Counted from the first letter of the stretch, positions 43,354 to 52,559 are shown. The stretch is DNA of 61,830 bases from CAYVTZ01 sp964454685 (GCA_964454685.1 CAYVTZ010000017.1:1-61830), one strand, 5' to 3'. The notes: generated from the letters alone by a model not told the origin. Program-made: numbers and translations.

Positions 43354-44859
43354 ATGGCATATTTTTTTGAAGAGCTTTCGCGTACCTTCAACGAATACCT
43401 GTTAGTTCCGGGATATTCCGCTGTGGATTGCGTTCCTACGAACGTCAGCTTGAAAACGCCGCTTGTAAAGTTCAAAAAAGGCGAAGAGCCGCCCATCTCG
43501 CTTAATATCCCGCTGACTTCCGCGATTATGCAATCCGTTTCCGATGATCGGCTTGCGGTGGCGCTGGCAAGAGAAGGCGGGGTTTCTTTTATCTTTGGAT
43601 CGCAGTCTATTGAAAGCGAGGCCGCAATGGTCGCGCGTGCCAAGGCATATAAGGCAGGCTTTGTGGTCAGCGACTCCAACATTCGTCCGGATCAGACCTT
43701 ACAGGATATCCTTGCGCTCAAGGATGCACTGGGGCATTCAACGATTGCCGTGACAGAGGATGGAACCAGCCAAGGAAAACTGCTGGGCATTGTGACCAGC
43801 CGCGATTATCGCGTTTCGCGCATGGATCAGTCTACGAAGGTCAGTGAGTTTATGACGCCGCTGGATCAGCTGGTGTATGCACACAAGGGTATTTCGCTCA
43901 AAGAAGCCAACGACATGATTTGGGATCGCAAGGTGAATACGCTGCCCATCGTGGATGAAAACGGTTGTCTGGCATATATGGTGTTCCGCAAAGACTACGA
44001 TACAGTCAAAGAGAACCCGAATGGATTACTGGATGCGTCCAAACGCTATGTAGTGGGCGCGGGTATCAATACGCGTGACTATGAGCAGCGCATTCCCGCA
44101 CTGGTGGAGGCGGGCGCAGACGTGCTGTGCATTGATTCCTCGGAAGGATTTTCCGAGTGGCAAAAGCAGGTGCTGACTTTTGTGCGTGAAACGTACGGCG
44201 ACAAGGTGAAGATTGGCGCGGGTAACGTGGTCGACCGCGAAGGCTTTTTGTTTTTGGCACAGGCGGGCGCGGACTTTGTCAAGGTTGGCATCGGCGGCGG
44301 TTCCATCTGCATCACGCGGGAGACCAAGGGCATCGGTCGCGGACAGGCGACGGCAGTGGTGGAAGTGGCAAAGGCACGGGATGAATATTTTGAGCAGACG
44401 GGCGTATACGTGCCGATTTGCTCGGATGGCGGCATCGTTTATGACCATCATGTCACATTGGCTTTGGCAATGGGTGCGGACTTCCTTATGCTGGGTCGCT
44501 ATTTTGCGCGATTTGATGAAAGCCCCACCAATAAGGTCAACGTGGGCGGTACCTATATGAAGGAATACTGGGGTGAAGGCTCCGCGCGGGCGCGCAACTG
44601 GCAGCGCTACGATCTTGGGGGAGCGCAAAAGCTTTCCTTCGAGGAAGGTGTGGACTCGTATGTGCCATACGCGGGCAGCCTCAAAGACAATGTGGGCATC
44701 ACGCTGGCAAAGGTACGCTCCACTATGTGCAACTGCGGTGCGCTTACCATCCCCGAGCTGCAACAAAAAGCAAAAATCACGCTGGTATCCTCCACAAGCA
44801 TCGTGGAAGGCGGCGCACACGACGTGCTGCTCAAGGATAGCGCATTGACGAATAAGTAA
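43354..44859 (+). CDS. guaB: IMP dehydrogenase
   Basis: A 501-residue enzyme oxidising IMP to XMP with NAD, the entry to guanine nucleotides. The barrel is interrupted by two CBS domains (about 95-220: IAVTEDGTSQGKLLGIVTSRD, VNTLPIVDENGCLAYMV). The catalytic loop is GIGGGSICITRE with the cysteine nucleophile; the flap has ARARNWQRY with the Arg-Tyr pair. ATG 43354 follows AAGGAGAATCG. It has its own unit and a terminator at 44873-44910. Confidence 0.96.
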   Translation: MAYFFEELSRTFNEYLLVPGYSAVDCVPTNVSLKTPLVKFKKGEEPPISLNIPLTSAIMQSVSDDRLAVALAREGGVSFIFGSQSIESEAAMVARAKAYKAGFVVSDSNIRPDQTLQDILALKDALGHSTIAVTEDGTSQGKLLGIVTSRDYRVSRMDQSTKVSEFMTPLDQLVYAHKGISLKEANDMIWDRKVNTLPIVDENGCLAYMVFRKDYDTVKENPNGLLDASKRYVVGAGINTRDYEQRIPALVEAGADVLCIDSSEGFSEWQKQVLTFVRETYGDKVKIGAGNVVDREGFLFLAQAGADFVKVGIGGGSICITRETKGIGRGQATAVVEVAKARDEYFEQTGVYVPICSDGGIVYDHHVTLALAMGADFLMLGRYFARFDESPTNKVNVGGTYMKEYWGEGSARARNWQRYDLGGAQKLSFEEGVDSYVPYAGSLKDNVGITLAKVRSTMCNCGALTIPELQQKAKITLVSSTSIVEGGAHDVLLKDSALTNK

Positions 44860-44872
44860 ATGACAGGCAATG

Positions 44873-44910
44873 GGTTCCTCGCATGAAACATGCTGAGGAA
44901 CCTGTTTTTT
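44873..44910 (+). terminator. Terminator after guaB
   Basis: GGTTCCTC / GAGGAACC, extended by CATG/CATG, followed by TGTTTTTT. Confidence 0.88.
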
Positions 44911-44926
44911 AGGTGGAGGGATCGTT

Positions 44927-45559
44927 ATGCCGTTTGACTTCAAAAAAGAATACAAGGAATTTTATATGCCCAAAGGGAAGCCGGAGCTGGTTACGCTGCC
45001 GCCCATGAACTACATTGCAGTGCGCGGCAAGGGCGACCCCAACGAGCCGGATGGTTGCTATCAGCAGGCGGTCGGCGTGCTGTACGCGGTTGCATACACA
45101 ATCAAGATGAGCCACAAGAGCGGGCGTGCGTTGGAAGGATTCTTTGAATATGTGGTGCCGCCGCTGGAGGGATTTTGGTGGCAACCCGGCGTTGCAGGGG
45201 TGAACAACGCGGACAAAAACAGTTTTGAATGGATTTCAGTGATTCGGCTGCCGGATTTTGTAACGCAGCAGGATTTTAACTGGGCGGTGGAGCCGGCAAC
45301 GCGCAAAAAGAAGCTGGATTGCAGTGTGGCACAGCTTATGACCATTGAGGAAGGGATGTGCGTTCAAATGATGCACACGGGTTCCTACGACGAGGAGCCG
45401 GCAACCGTTGCTGCGATGACAGCCTATTTGCGGGAACGAGGCTATGTGAATGATTTAAGCGATACGCGCCGGCATCACGAGATTTATCTGTCTGACCCGC
45501 GCAAAACAAAGCCGGAACAGTGCAAAACAGTAATCCGGCATCCGGTGCGCAAACCTTAG
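44927..45559 (+). CDS. GyrI-like small-molecule-binding domain protein
   Basis: A 210-residue stand-alone GyrI-like/SRPBCC-type binding protein. Typical stretches are LPPMNYIAVRGKGDPNEPDG, FFEYVVPPLEGFWW, and MCVQMMHTGSYDEEPATVAAM; the end is DTRRHHEIYLSDPRKTKPEQ. Members bind hydrophobic or cationic compounds, some hydrolysing them; there is no DNA-binding part here. ATG at 44927 follows GGTGGAGGGA. It lies just beyond the guaB terminator, so it is probably separate. Confidence 0.88.
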   Translation: MPFDFKKEYKEFYMPKGKPELVTLPPMNYIAVRGKGDPNEPDGCYQQAVGVLYAVAYTIKMSHKSGRALEGFFEYVVPPLEGFWWQPGVAGVNNADKNSFEWISVIRLPDFVTQQDFNWAVEPATRKKKLDCSVAQLMTIEEGMCVQMMHTGSYDEEPATVAAMTAYLRERGYVNDLSDTRRHHEIYLSDPRKTKPEQCKTVIRHPVRKP

Positions 45560-45703
45560 GGTGCTTGAAATTTGCAAGATGGATCAAAAGTGCCCAAAGG
45601 GCAGGCAAGCATCATCCGATCAATCGCCGTGTGCTTCGGATAAACATAGCGTGCAAACGTGCTCAATGCGCCTTGAAACTGTGGCAATCATGCCGCAGAG
45701 CAG

Positions 45704-46615
45704 CTATTGAGAGGTGGAATCCATTCCGTGCCGGTTCTTGTATCTGCGCAGCGCAGCCAAAAACAACGGATTGCCTGCGAGTGTCCACAGCACTTTTTTC
45801 TTTCGCCCCAGTGCATAGACGGCTTCTTTCACATCTTGCACATAATCCTTGCGCGCCAGCATGACGGGGTTTTTTGCGTTACGCTTGCGCACATCACGAT
45901 ACAACTCCAGCCAAACCACGCGATTTTCGCGCAGCCCTTCCGCTGCAAGAGAACGAAAGGAATTGGTGTCGTGCAGGCGATACCGGTATGCGGTCTGTGG
46001 GACAAAAGCCGGTTCGCAGATCAGGCAGGCGCGCACAAAAAATTCGTAGTCGTGCACATATTTATAATTCGCAAACCCGCCGATTTCTTCAAACAATGAT
46101 TTTTCAAACAGCAAATTCCCGGTGGAGATGCTGACATTTTCCGCTACCGCCCCCAGCAGCGCAAACGCCTTGCCCTCAATATGCCGCTGCACCGCGCAAA
46201 ATGATTCCGCCTGCGGTGTGTGCAGAGCGTTACCCTGCGCATCCATGCAGCGGATGGCGGAGAATGCCCAGCGCGCATCCTGTGCCTGCATTGCCTGCAT
46301 CATTTGGGTGAAGCGATCAGGCTCAAAGCGATCGTCCGCATTGAGAATTGCAATATGTGAGCCGCTTGCCGCGCGAATCGCTGCGTTGATGGTGGCGTGC
46401 GCGCCCATGTTCTGCGCATTTTGCCGCACAATGATGTTGGAAAACCGATTTCGATGCTGCTCGGCTAGCGTTTGTGCCAGCGTAAAGCTCTGATCCTTGC
46501 TGCAATCGTCAAACAAAACAAGCTCCAGATCGGCATAGCTTTGTTGCACGACCGAATCCACAGCTTGTTGCAGATATTGTTCATAATTATAGATCGGAAT
46601 GACGACAGAGATCAT
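45704..46615 (-). CDS. Family 2 glycosyltransferase
   Basis: A 303-residue GT-A glycosyltransferase. It starts MISVVIPIYNYEQYLQQAVD; LVLFDDCSKDQS and AILNADDRFEPDR carry the nucleotide-sugar and metal site (DDR in place of DxD). The acceptor-side segment FVRACLICEPAFV follows. No membrane span. Its start overlaps the rfbD stop by 4 nt (ATGA), so it is the last gene of the rhamnose cluster and probably adds a sugar to a rhamnose-containing wall glycan. Confidence 0.9.
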   Translation of the reverse strand: MISVVIPIYNYEQYLQQAVDSVVQQSYADLELVLFDDCSKDQSFTLAQTLAEQHRNRFSNIIVRQNAQNMGAHATINAAIRAASGSHIAILNADDRFEPDRFTQMMQAMQAQDARWAFSAIRCMDAQGNALHTPQAESFCAVQRHIEGKAFALLGAVAENVSISTGNLLFEKSLFEEIGGFANYKYVHDYEFFVRACLICEPAFVPQTAYRYRLHDTNSFRSLAAEGLRENRVVWLELYRDVRKRNAKNPVMLARKDYVQDVKEAVYALGRKKKVLWTLAGNPLFLAALRRYKNRHGMDSTSQ

Positions 46616-47460
46616 GGTTCCAGTTCCTTCAAATAGCGCGCCAGTGCATCCTCATAGCGGGGCAGTCGCGCAAACCCGGCGTCGTCCAGCGAGCGTTTGG
46701 ACAGCCGCGAGTTTTGCGGGCGCTTTGCCGCTGCGGGAAACTGTGAGGAAGGGATCGCGTTGACCTTGACGGATCGATTCGCCTGACGGAAGATTTCGCA
46801 GGCAAAATCATACCACGAGATGTCTCCTTCATTGCTTGCGTGATAGGTGCCGTAGCGCTCCGTCTCCAGCATATCGCAAAGCAGCTTTGCAAGGTCGGGC
46901 GTGTAAGTAGGCGCGCCGATTTGGTCGCGGACTACGCTGACTTCATCGCGTGTTTCCGCCAGCCGCAGCATTGTTTTCACAAAATTTGCGCCGTTTTTGC
47001 CAAACACCCAACTGATGCGCACAATAAAATAATCCGTGAGCAGCGCGCGCACCGCAAGCTCACCTTCATATTTGGTAAAGCCATAATGATTGAGCGGTGC
47101 TTTGTGATCATCCGTTTCCCAGGGTGTTTGCTTGCTTTCGCCGTCAAACACATAATCGGTACTGAGGTATACCATAGGCGCGCTTAATTCTTTGCAGACC
47201 TGTGCCACATATTTTGTGCCCAGCACGTTAACGTGATAGCAGGCATCACGTTGCTCCTCCGCTTTGTCCACGGCGGTGTATGCTGCGCAATGCACCACAT
47301 GTGTGGGTGCATAAGCCGTCAAATGGCAACGCACCGCGTCCGCATCGGTCAAGTCGAAATCCGCGAGGTCAACGCCTTTACAATCGACCCCTCGTGTGGA
47401 CAATTCTTGAATTACATCATGACCAAGCTGGCCGTTTGCTCCGGTTACAAGTATCTTCAC
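46612..47460 (-). CDS. rfbD: dTDP-4-dehydrorhamnose reductase
   Basis: A 282-residue extended SDR making dTDP-L-rhamnose, the last step of the pathway. NAD(P) site TGANGQLGHDV at the N-terminus; catalytic YLSTDYVFDG and the YGFTKYEGE segment with the Tyr-x3-Lys pair. I chose GTG 47460 because AGGTGA lies 5 nt before; another GTG at 47469 overlaps the rfbB stop (GTGA) but has no site. It overlaps the next glycosyltransferase gene. Confidence 0.94.
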   Translation of the reverse strand: MKILVTGANGQLGHDVIQELSTRGVDCKGVDLADFDLTDADAVRCHLTAYAPTHVVHCAAYTAVDKAEEQRDACYHVNVLGTKYVAQVCKELSAPMVYLSTDYVFDGESKQTPWETDDHKAPLNHYGFTKYEGELAVRALLTDYFIVRISWVFGKNGANFVKTMLRLAETRDEVSVVRDQIGAPTYTPDLAKLLCDMLETERYGTYHASNEGDISWYDFACEIFRQANRSVKVNAIPSSQFPAAAKRPQNSRLSKRSLDDAGFARLPRYEDALARYLKELEP

Positions 47461-47465
47461 GGCGC

Positions 47466-48485
47466 TCACCTATTTGCGTACATGGTTTCGTAGTAGTTTT
47501 GATAGTCACCGGCAAGAATGTTTTTCCACCAGTCCTCGTTATCCAGATACCATTTTATCGTATGCTGGATGCCCTCGTCGAATGTGGTGGTGGGCTGCCA
47601 GCCCAGCTCGTCCATCATCTTGGTGGGGTCGATGGCATAACGCAGATCATGACCGGCACGATCCGTGACATATGAGATGAGCGATTCCGGCTTACCCAGT
47701 TCCCGCAGAATTGTTTTGACCACTTCAAGATTGGTGCGCTCGTTATGACCACCGATGTTATACACTTCGCCCACACGCCCGTCATGAATAATACGGTCGA
47801 TCGCGATGCAATGATCCTGAACATACAGCCAATCGCGTACATTTTCGCCTTTGCCGTATACCGGCAGGCTCTGGTCTGCCAGTGCGCGCGAAATCATAAG
47901 CGGGATCAACTTCTCAGGGAAGTGATACGGCCCGTAGTTGTTAGAGCAACGCGAAATGGTGACCGGAAGGCCAAAGGTGCGATGATACGCCAACACCAGC
48001 AAATCCGCACTCGCCTTAGAGGCTGAATAGGGCGAAGAGGTGTGGATCGGGGTTTCCTCGGTGAAGAACAGATCGGGGCGGTCCAGCGGCAAATCGCCGT
48101 ACACCTCGTCTGTGGAAACTTGATGAAAGCGCGAAATACCGTATTGGCGGCATGCGTCCATCAAAACTTGCGTGCCTAAAATGTTGGTGCGCAGAAAGAT
48201 GCCGGGATCCTCGATGGAGCGATCCACGTGCGATTCTGCCGCAAAGTTGACCACGATATCCGGATTCTGCTGCTCAAACAACGCAAAAACGGCGTCGCGG
48301 TCTGCAATGTCTATGCGCGCAAAGGAGAAGCGGGGATGATCCATCACATCTTTGAGTGTTTCCAAATTGCCTGCGTAGGTCAGTAAGTCTACGCAGAGGA
48401 TGTCATATTCGGGATATGCTTCCAGCATGTGGAAGACGAAATTGCTGCCAATAAACCCGGCGCCGCCGGTCACTAATACTTTCAT
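47466..48485 (-). CDS. rfbB: dTDP-glucose 4,6-dehydratase
   Basis: A 339-residue extended SDR, second step of dTDP-rhamnose synthesis. NAD site TGGAGFIGSNFV, FAAESHVDRSIEDP, the catalytic STDEVYGDL followed by YSASKASADLLV, and SNNYGPYHFPEKLIP are diagnostic. It lies 194 nt downstream of rfbC; that spacer holds two T-rich palindromic elements. The ATG at 48485 is preceded by AAGGAGCACACACC. Confidence 0.96.
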   Translation of the reverse strand: MKVLVTGGAGFIGSNFVFHMLEAYPEYDILCVDLLTYAGNLETLKDVMDHPRFSFARIDIADRDAVFALFEQQNPDIVVNFAAESHVDRSIEDPGIFLRTNILGTQVLMDACRQYGISRFHQVSTDEVYGDLPLDRPDLFFTEETPIHTSSPYSASKASADLLVLAYHRTFGLPVTISRCSNNYGPYHFPEKLIPLMISRALADQSLPVYGKGENVRDWLYVQDHCIAIDRIIHDGRVGEVYNIGGHNERTNLEVVKTILRELGKPESLISYVTDRAGHDLRYAIDPTKMMDELGWQPTTTFDEGIQHTIKWYLDNEDWWKNILAGDYQNYYETMYANR

Positions 48486-48512
48486 GGTGTGTGCTCCTTC
48501 GCATTGTTTTCT

Positions 48513-48562
48513 CTTCTTTTCTTTTTAGAAAAAAAGAAAAGAAGCAAAAGAAAAACCAATAT
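48513..48562. repeat. T-rich palindromic dispersed element, copy 3 (inverted)
   Basis: CTTCTTTTCTTTTT / AAAAAGAAAAGAAG. Its reverse complement matches copy 2, including the flank TTTTTCTTTTGCTT. It lies between rfbC and rfbB. Confidence 0.75.
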
Positions 48563-48625
48563 GTATTTTGCTGCAGGTAGCCAAGATATCAACTCAATTG
48601 CAATCGCTACCCAAGTGGACTCGAT

Positions 48626-48666
48626 GCTCTTCTTTTAGAAAAAAGAGGAGAGATAAAAGAAAAAAC
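48626..48666. repeat. T-rich palindromic dispersed element, copy 4 (inverted, degenerate)
   Basis: CTCTTCTTTTAGAAAAAAGA then GGAGAGATAAAAGAAAAAA: a degenerate version of copy 3, 65 bp away in the same spacer. Confidence 0.6.
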
Positions 48667-48679
48667 GATTATCTGTTCC

Positions 48680-49228
48680 TCACTCGAAGGAAACGTCACT
48701 GTCCGCATAAAGCGGTGCATTCAAGTCCTTCTCCGACAGTACGGGGGCATTCGTACCCCAATCAATGCCAAAGGCAGGGTCGTTATAGCGAATAGAGCGG
48801 TCACTGTTCTTATCGTAAACCATATCCACCTTATACTGTACCTCGACATCTTCAGTGAGCGTCACAAAGCCATGCGCAAAGCCTTTGGGAAGGAACAACT
48901 GGCGCATATTTTGAGCGCTCAATTCCTCCGCAACCCACTGCAAATAGGTGGGAGAACTTTTGCGTAAGTCTACCGCCACATCAAGGATTGCGCCGCGTGT
49001 GCAGCGCACGAGCTTGGATTGCGCGTATGCGCCCACCTGCAAGTGTAACCCGCGTAACACGCCTTTTTGAGCAGAGTAGGAGTGATTGTCTTGCACAAAC
49101 TCGCAAGCAATCCCCATTGCTTCAAATTTTGGCTTGCTATATGTTTCCATAAACCAGCCGCGATGATCGCCGAAACAGTCCGGCTCGACCAACAATACGC
49201 CGCTGAGTTTGGTTTCGATTGCTTTCAT
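48680..49228 (-). CDS. rfbC: dTDP-4-dehydrorhamnose 3,5-epimerase
   Basis: A 182-residue cupin-fold epimerase, third step of dTDP-rhamnose synthesis. GDHRGWFMETY, QDNHSYSAQKGVLRGLH (catalytic His), LFLPKGFAHGFVTL and YKVDMVYDKNSD are family landmarks. Its start overlaps the rfbA stop by 4 nt (ATGA). The order here is glycosyltransferase-rfbA-rfbC-rfbB-rfbD-glycosyltransferase. Confidence 0.96.
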   Translation of the reverse strand: MKAIETKLSGVLLVEPDCFGDHRGWFMETYSKPKFEAMGIACEFVQDNHSYSAQKGVLRGLHLQVGAYAQSKLVRCTRGAILDVAVDLRKSSPTYLQWVAEELSAQNMRQLFLPKGFAHGFVTLTEDVEVQYKVDMVYDKNSDRSIRYNDPAFGIDWGTNAPVLSEKDLNAPLYADSDVSFE

Positions 49229-50103
49229 ACCAGAACCTTTCCGTCCGCAACTGCCATCAAGTGGCCACCGTAGGACGATTTCCCATATTTTTTTGCGCTT
49301 TCCCGCAGGGTGGCCTTATCGATCCAACCTTGCCGGAATGCGATTTCCTCCGGCGCGCTCATGACGATGCTCTGCCGCTTTTGCAACATGCGCACAAACT
49401 CCGCCGCTTCGCTGAGCGAGTCAAACGTGCCGGTATCCAGCCATGCGAACCCGCGCCCCAAAAGCTGCACATCAAGGTCGCCCTGCTCCAGATATACGCG
49501 GTTGAGGTCGGTGATCTCCAGCTCGCCGCGCGCACTGGGCGCAAGCGCCTTGGCATATTCGACCACGCGCTTATCGTAGAAGTAAAGTCCGGTGATGGCG
49601 TAATTGGATTTGGGCTGTTGCGGTTTTTCTTCCACAGAAATCACTTTGGCGTTTGCGTCAAATTCCACCACGCCAAAGCGCTCCGGATCCTCCACGTAAT
49701 ACCCGAACACGGTTGCGCGATTCTTGTTGTTTTTGGCTGCCTGCAACAGCTTGGAAAGCCCGTTGCCGTAGAAGATGTTATCCCCCAAAATCATCGCGCA
49801 ATCGTCGCCGTTGATAAACTCTTCACCCAAGATAAACGCCTGCGCCAAGCCATCCGGCGAGGGTTGAACTCGATAGGAAAGCGAGATGCCAAACTGGCTG
49901 CCATCCCCGAGCAAGCTTTCAAAACGCGGCAGATCGGTGGGCGTGGAAATGATCAATATCTCCCGAATGCCCGCGAGCATCAGTGTGGAAAGCGGATAGT
50001 AGATCATCGGTTTGTCATAGACAGGCAGCAACTGTTTGCTGGTTGTGATGGTCAGCGGATACAGGCGCGTGCCGCTGCCCCCCGCGAGTATAATCCCCTT
50101 CAT
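49225..50103 (-). CDS. rfbA: Glucose-1-phosphate thymidylyltransferase
   Basis: A 292-residue nucleotidyltransferase making dTDP-glucose, the first committed step. N-terminal GIILAGGSGTRLYPLT, VYDKPMIYYPLSTLM, LGDNIFYG, VEEKPQQPKSNYAITGLYFYD and RGFAWLDTGTFDSL match RmlA closely. It overlaps the glycosyltransferase gene upstream and rfbC downstream by 4 nt each, indicating tight translational coupling. Confidence 0.97.
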   Translation of the reverse strand: MKGIILAGGSGTRLYPLTITTSKQLLPVYDKPMIYYPLSTLMLAGIREILIISTPTDLPRFESLLGDGSQFGISLSYRVQPSPDGLAQAFILGEEFINGDDCAMILGDNIFYGNGLSKLLQAAKNNKNRATVFGYYVEDPERFGVVEFDANAKVISVEEKPQQPKSNYAITGLYFYDKRVVEYAKALAPSARGELEITDLNRVYLEQGDLDVQLLGRGFAWLDTGTFDSLSEAAEFVRMLQKRQSIVMSAPEEIAFRQGWIDKATLRESAKKYGKSSYGGHLMAVADGKVLV

Positions 50104-50891
50104 TTTTTTTCCTCCTTTTTTTGTCTGTGAGTTCGTTTATTCCATTTCATAAAATATTGGAACATAGAACCAATATGGATGAGCAGGTATTTCATTTTTT
50201 TTGCGCTGGTACGCGCATAATCGTGCTGCACCTTGGCAAACGGGAAAAACACCACCTTGCCGTAGTCACGCAGCGTACGCGAAAGATCCGCGTCCTCGAA
50301 ATACATGAAGTAACGTTCGTCGAATCCGCCGATTTTTTTAAATATTTCAGTGCGGACGAACAAAAAACAGCCGGTTGCAAACTGGATGTCTGTGATGTCT
50401 GACAGATCTTCATCCTGCATACGATATTCCCGACGCAAACGCGAAAACAAGCGCGATGGAGCGCGGTTGGCAATCAGATATTTTAGCTTTGGATCACGTT
50501 TGGGCAGATGCTGCGGCGCGCCACTGGGGAATACCACTTTTGGCGTGACCATCATAACATCCGGATTGGCGCGCATAAACATCGTAAGCTCGGAGAGAAT
50601 GTCCGAGGTGATGACCACATCAGGGTTCATGATGACATGAAACTCGGAATCAATGATAGGCAACAGCAGATTGTGCCCTGCACCAAACCCTAAATTGCGA
50701 TCGCAAAAAATCACGCTCAACTCGGAAAATTCACCGGATAAGCGTTCGGCGCTCTTGTCGCGGGAGGCGTTGTCCACCAAATAAAGGGATGCGCGCACAT
50801 CGTGCGTATACTCCAGCAGCGAACGGATCGCCTGTTTTGTTTTGTCGTAATCGTTATAGTTGACGATGCCGACCGAAACGTCGCATTTCAA
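50100..50891 (-). CDS. Family 2 glycosyltransferase (rhamnosyltransferase-like)
   Basis: A 263-residue GT-A enzyme similar to WbbL/RgpB-like rhamnosyltransferases. VGIVNYNDYDKTKQAI at the start, LVDNASRDKSAE, NLGFGAGHN, the VIMNPDVVI metal/nucleotide site and FDERYFMYFEDADLSRTLRD are characteristic. The tail is rich in Lys/Arg. It heads the cluster and probably uses the dTDP-rhamnose made by the following genes. ATG 50891 with GGAGGA upstream. Confidence 0.88.
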   Translation of the reverse strand: MKCDVSVGIVNYNDYDKTKQAIRSLLEYTHDVRASLYLVDNASRDKSAERLSGEFSELSVIFCDRNLGFGAGHNLLLPIIDSEFHVIMNPDVVITSDILSELTMFMRANPDVMMVTPKVVFPSGAPQHLPKRDPKLKYLIANRAPSRLFSRLRREYRMQDEDLSDITDIQFATGCFLFVRTEIFKKIGGFDERYFMYFEDADLSRTLRDYGKVVFFPFAKVQHDYARTSAKKMKYLLIHIGSMFQYFMKWNKRTHRQKKEEKK

Positions 50892-51208
50892 AAAAATCCT
50901 CCACGCACGAGCCAGCTCCCAACCTTAGGCGATGGCCGTGCAACATTGCATGTTGCAGCACATTTTCAACTGTACATTTATCCAAAAAACCATTATAATA
51001 TCCAAAGATACGATGAGACAAAAGAGTATGCAATCGGCATCTCGGACCATGGCTACTGAACCAGTTACAACACCCGAACCGGCAAGACCTTGTAACGCCT
51101 CTGCCGCGTAAAAAATATAGCTTTACATGGCTATGCGAGCATTTGTTCAGTAGACATATTATATCAGTAATGAATGAAGATTTCCACTTTTTTTTAAGGA
51201 GGGATGGA
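50892..51208. promoter_or_regulatory. Divergent control region, rhamnose cluster / sortase
   Basis: On the minus strand a TATAAT at about 50994-50999 with TTGTCT 18 nt upstream is a plausible promoter for the rhamnose cluster. Its leader can form GCAACAT-GCA-ATGTTGC (about 50941-50957). The sortase promoter is not clear; a TATATC near 51163 may be its -10. No gene. Confidence 0.45.
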
Positions 51209-52012
51209 ATGCGCAAAATTGGCGAGGAGTCCGCAGACTGCGGACGGCAATATGAAAGCGCAGCGGTCACGGAACGAAAGCCGCTGTGGATCTGGATTGC
51301 GATTGCCGCGTGCGCGGCGGTGGCAGTGTTTGCGCTCTGGCAAATTCTCTCTATTACTTCGGAAGACAGCGCAAACAGAAAGACATACCGGCAGCTTGCG
51401 CAGACTGCAAAGATCACCGCGAATGGCGAGGCACAGCCCATCCGTGTTTCGGGAGAAGTTTCCGGCGGCGTAGATTTTGACGCGCTTAAGCAAAGCAATG
51501 AAGAGATCATCGGGTGGATTGAAATTCCGGGTACGGACATCAGCTATCCCGTCTTGCAACACGAAGACAACGACTTTTACATCACACATAATGCACTGGG
51601 GGAGGAGAATCGCGGCGGCGCAATTTTCTTGGACACGGTGAACGTTCCGGAACTGACCGATCTTTCCAGCATTATTTACGGACATAACATGAAAGACGGC
51701 AGCATGTTTGCGCACCTGCATCAATATGAGGACGCGGCATTCTTGAAGCAGAACGACGAGATCGTCTTGCACATGCCCACCGGCGAGAAGCGATTCCGCA
51801 TTTTTGCTGCGCATAATGTGGGAGATCAGGACGACATCTATTTCAACCCGCCCAAAACGCAGGAAGCATTGCAGCAATACTGTGAGCAAGCCAAACAGGA
51901 TCCTACGCAGCAGCTACCGCAAATCGATAAGCTGCTGACGCTTTCCACCTGCATTCAAAATCAAGGCGAGAAGCGATTTATCGTGCAGGCGTACGAAGAG
52001 CCCGTGGAATAA
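51209..52012 (+). CDS. Class B sortase
   Basis: A 267-residue membrane-anchored transpeptidase that attaches surface proteins to the wall. One span at about residues 26-47, then the sortase barrel: GWIEIPGTDISYPVLQHEDN, catalytic His159 in IIYGHNMKDGSMF, Cys248 in LLTLSTCI, and Arg256 in GEKRFIVQAY. The ATG at 51209 follows GGAGGGATGGA; the longer frame from 51143 is unlikely. No substrate with a sorting motif is encoded in the window. Confidence 0.93.
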   Translation: MRKIGEESADCGRQYESAAVTERKPLWIWIAIAACAAVAVFALWQILSITSEDSANRKTYRQLAQTAKITANGEAQPIRVSGEVSGGVDFDALKQSNEEIIGWIEIPGTDISYPVLQHEDNDFYITHNALGEENRGGAIFLDTVNVPELTDLSSIIYGHNMKDGSMFAHLHQYEDAAFLKQNDEIVLHMPTGEKRFRIFAAHNVGDQDDIYFNPPKTQEALQQYCEQAKQDPTQQLPQIDKLLTLSTCIQNQGEKRFIVQAYEEPVE

Positions 52013-52039
52013 AAATACGACAAATTTGCGATAAACCCA

Positions 52040-52068
52040 TTGACAACCGGCTATAAAATAAGTATAGT
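52040..52068 (+). promoter_or_regulatory. Promoter of the first small membrane-protein gene
   Basis: TTGACA (52040-52045), 17 nt, TATAGT (52063-52068). The same hexamers and spacing recur at 52609-52637. Confidence 0.88.
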
Positions 52069-52078
52069 GAAAATAGCC

Positions 52079-52097
52079 TGTTAACAATTTGTTAACA
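52079..52097. promoter_or_regulatory. Palindromic operator candidate, copy 1
   Basis: TGTTAACAATTTGTTAACA is a perfect 9-1-9 inverted repeat starting 11 nt after the -10 box, where a bound repressor would block transcription. Confidence 0.75.
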
Positions 52098-52122
52098 AAT
52101 TAATACTTGGGAGGTATCATTA

Positions 52123-52545
52123 ATGAACAACACAGGTTTGCTGAAGGTTATGAGTATCATCTTCTTTATTTTTGGAATTTTAGGAATCATTGGCAGTGCG
52201 ATTGCACTGGTCGGTTCCGGTTTGATTGCGGCTTTGGTGCCGCAAGTGGGAGCGATTTTGGTCATTGGCTGCATCATCGCCCTGGTTCTGGCGATTGTTG
52301 AACTGCTGGCCGGCAGAGAAGGCCTTGCTATCTGCAAGGGCGCGGGCAATCCGGCAAAGGCAAAGACGATGGCGATGGTCGTGCTGATTTTTGCAATCAT
52401 CTCTACTGTTTTAAGCATTATCCCGATTGCGATCATGTCCAGTCTGGGAGTGCCGGCGAACGTTGGCATGACGGTAGTGACTTCCATTATCAGCGTTGTG
52501 CTGCCGATCCTGTTCTTGATGGGGCTGAAAAAAGCGGCAGAGTAA
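52123..52545 (+). CDS. Small four-span membrane protein, function unknown
   Basis: A 140-residue hydrophobic protein with four predicted membrane segments (about 8-30, 38-60, 82-103, 112-134) and short loops; the only charged loop is LAGREGLAICKGAGNPAKAK. I do not recognise a named family with confidence. ATG 52123 behind GGGAGGTATC. It shares its promoter and operator design with the next small membrane gene, suggesting a common regulator. A terminator follows. Confidence 0.75.
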   Translation: MNNTGLLKVMSIIFFIFGILGIIGSAIALVGSGLIAALVPQVGAILVIGCIIALVLAIVELLAGREGLAICKGAGNPAKAKTMAMVVLIFAIISTVLSIIPIAIMSSLGVPANVGMTVVTSIISVVLPILFLMGLKKAAE

Positions 52546-52559
52546 GCTTATAGAATCCA

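Noticed and set aside
50980..51120. Minus-strand peptide resembling a PEP-utilising-enzyme mobile-domain motif (GLAGSGVVTGSVAMVRDAD).
   Set aside because: About 25 residues without start codon, stop codons close by on both sides, and no other part of such an enzyme nearby; it overlaps a promoter region.
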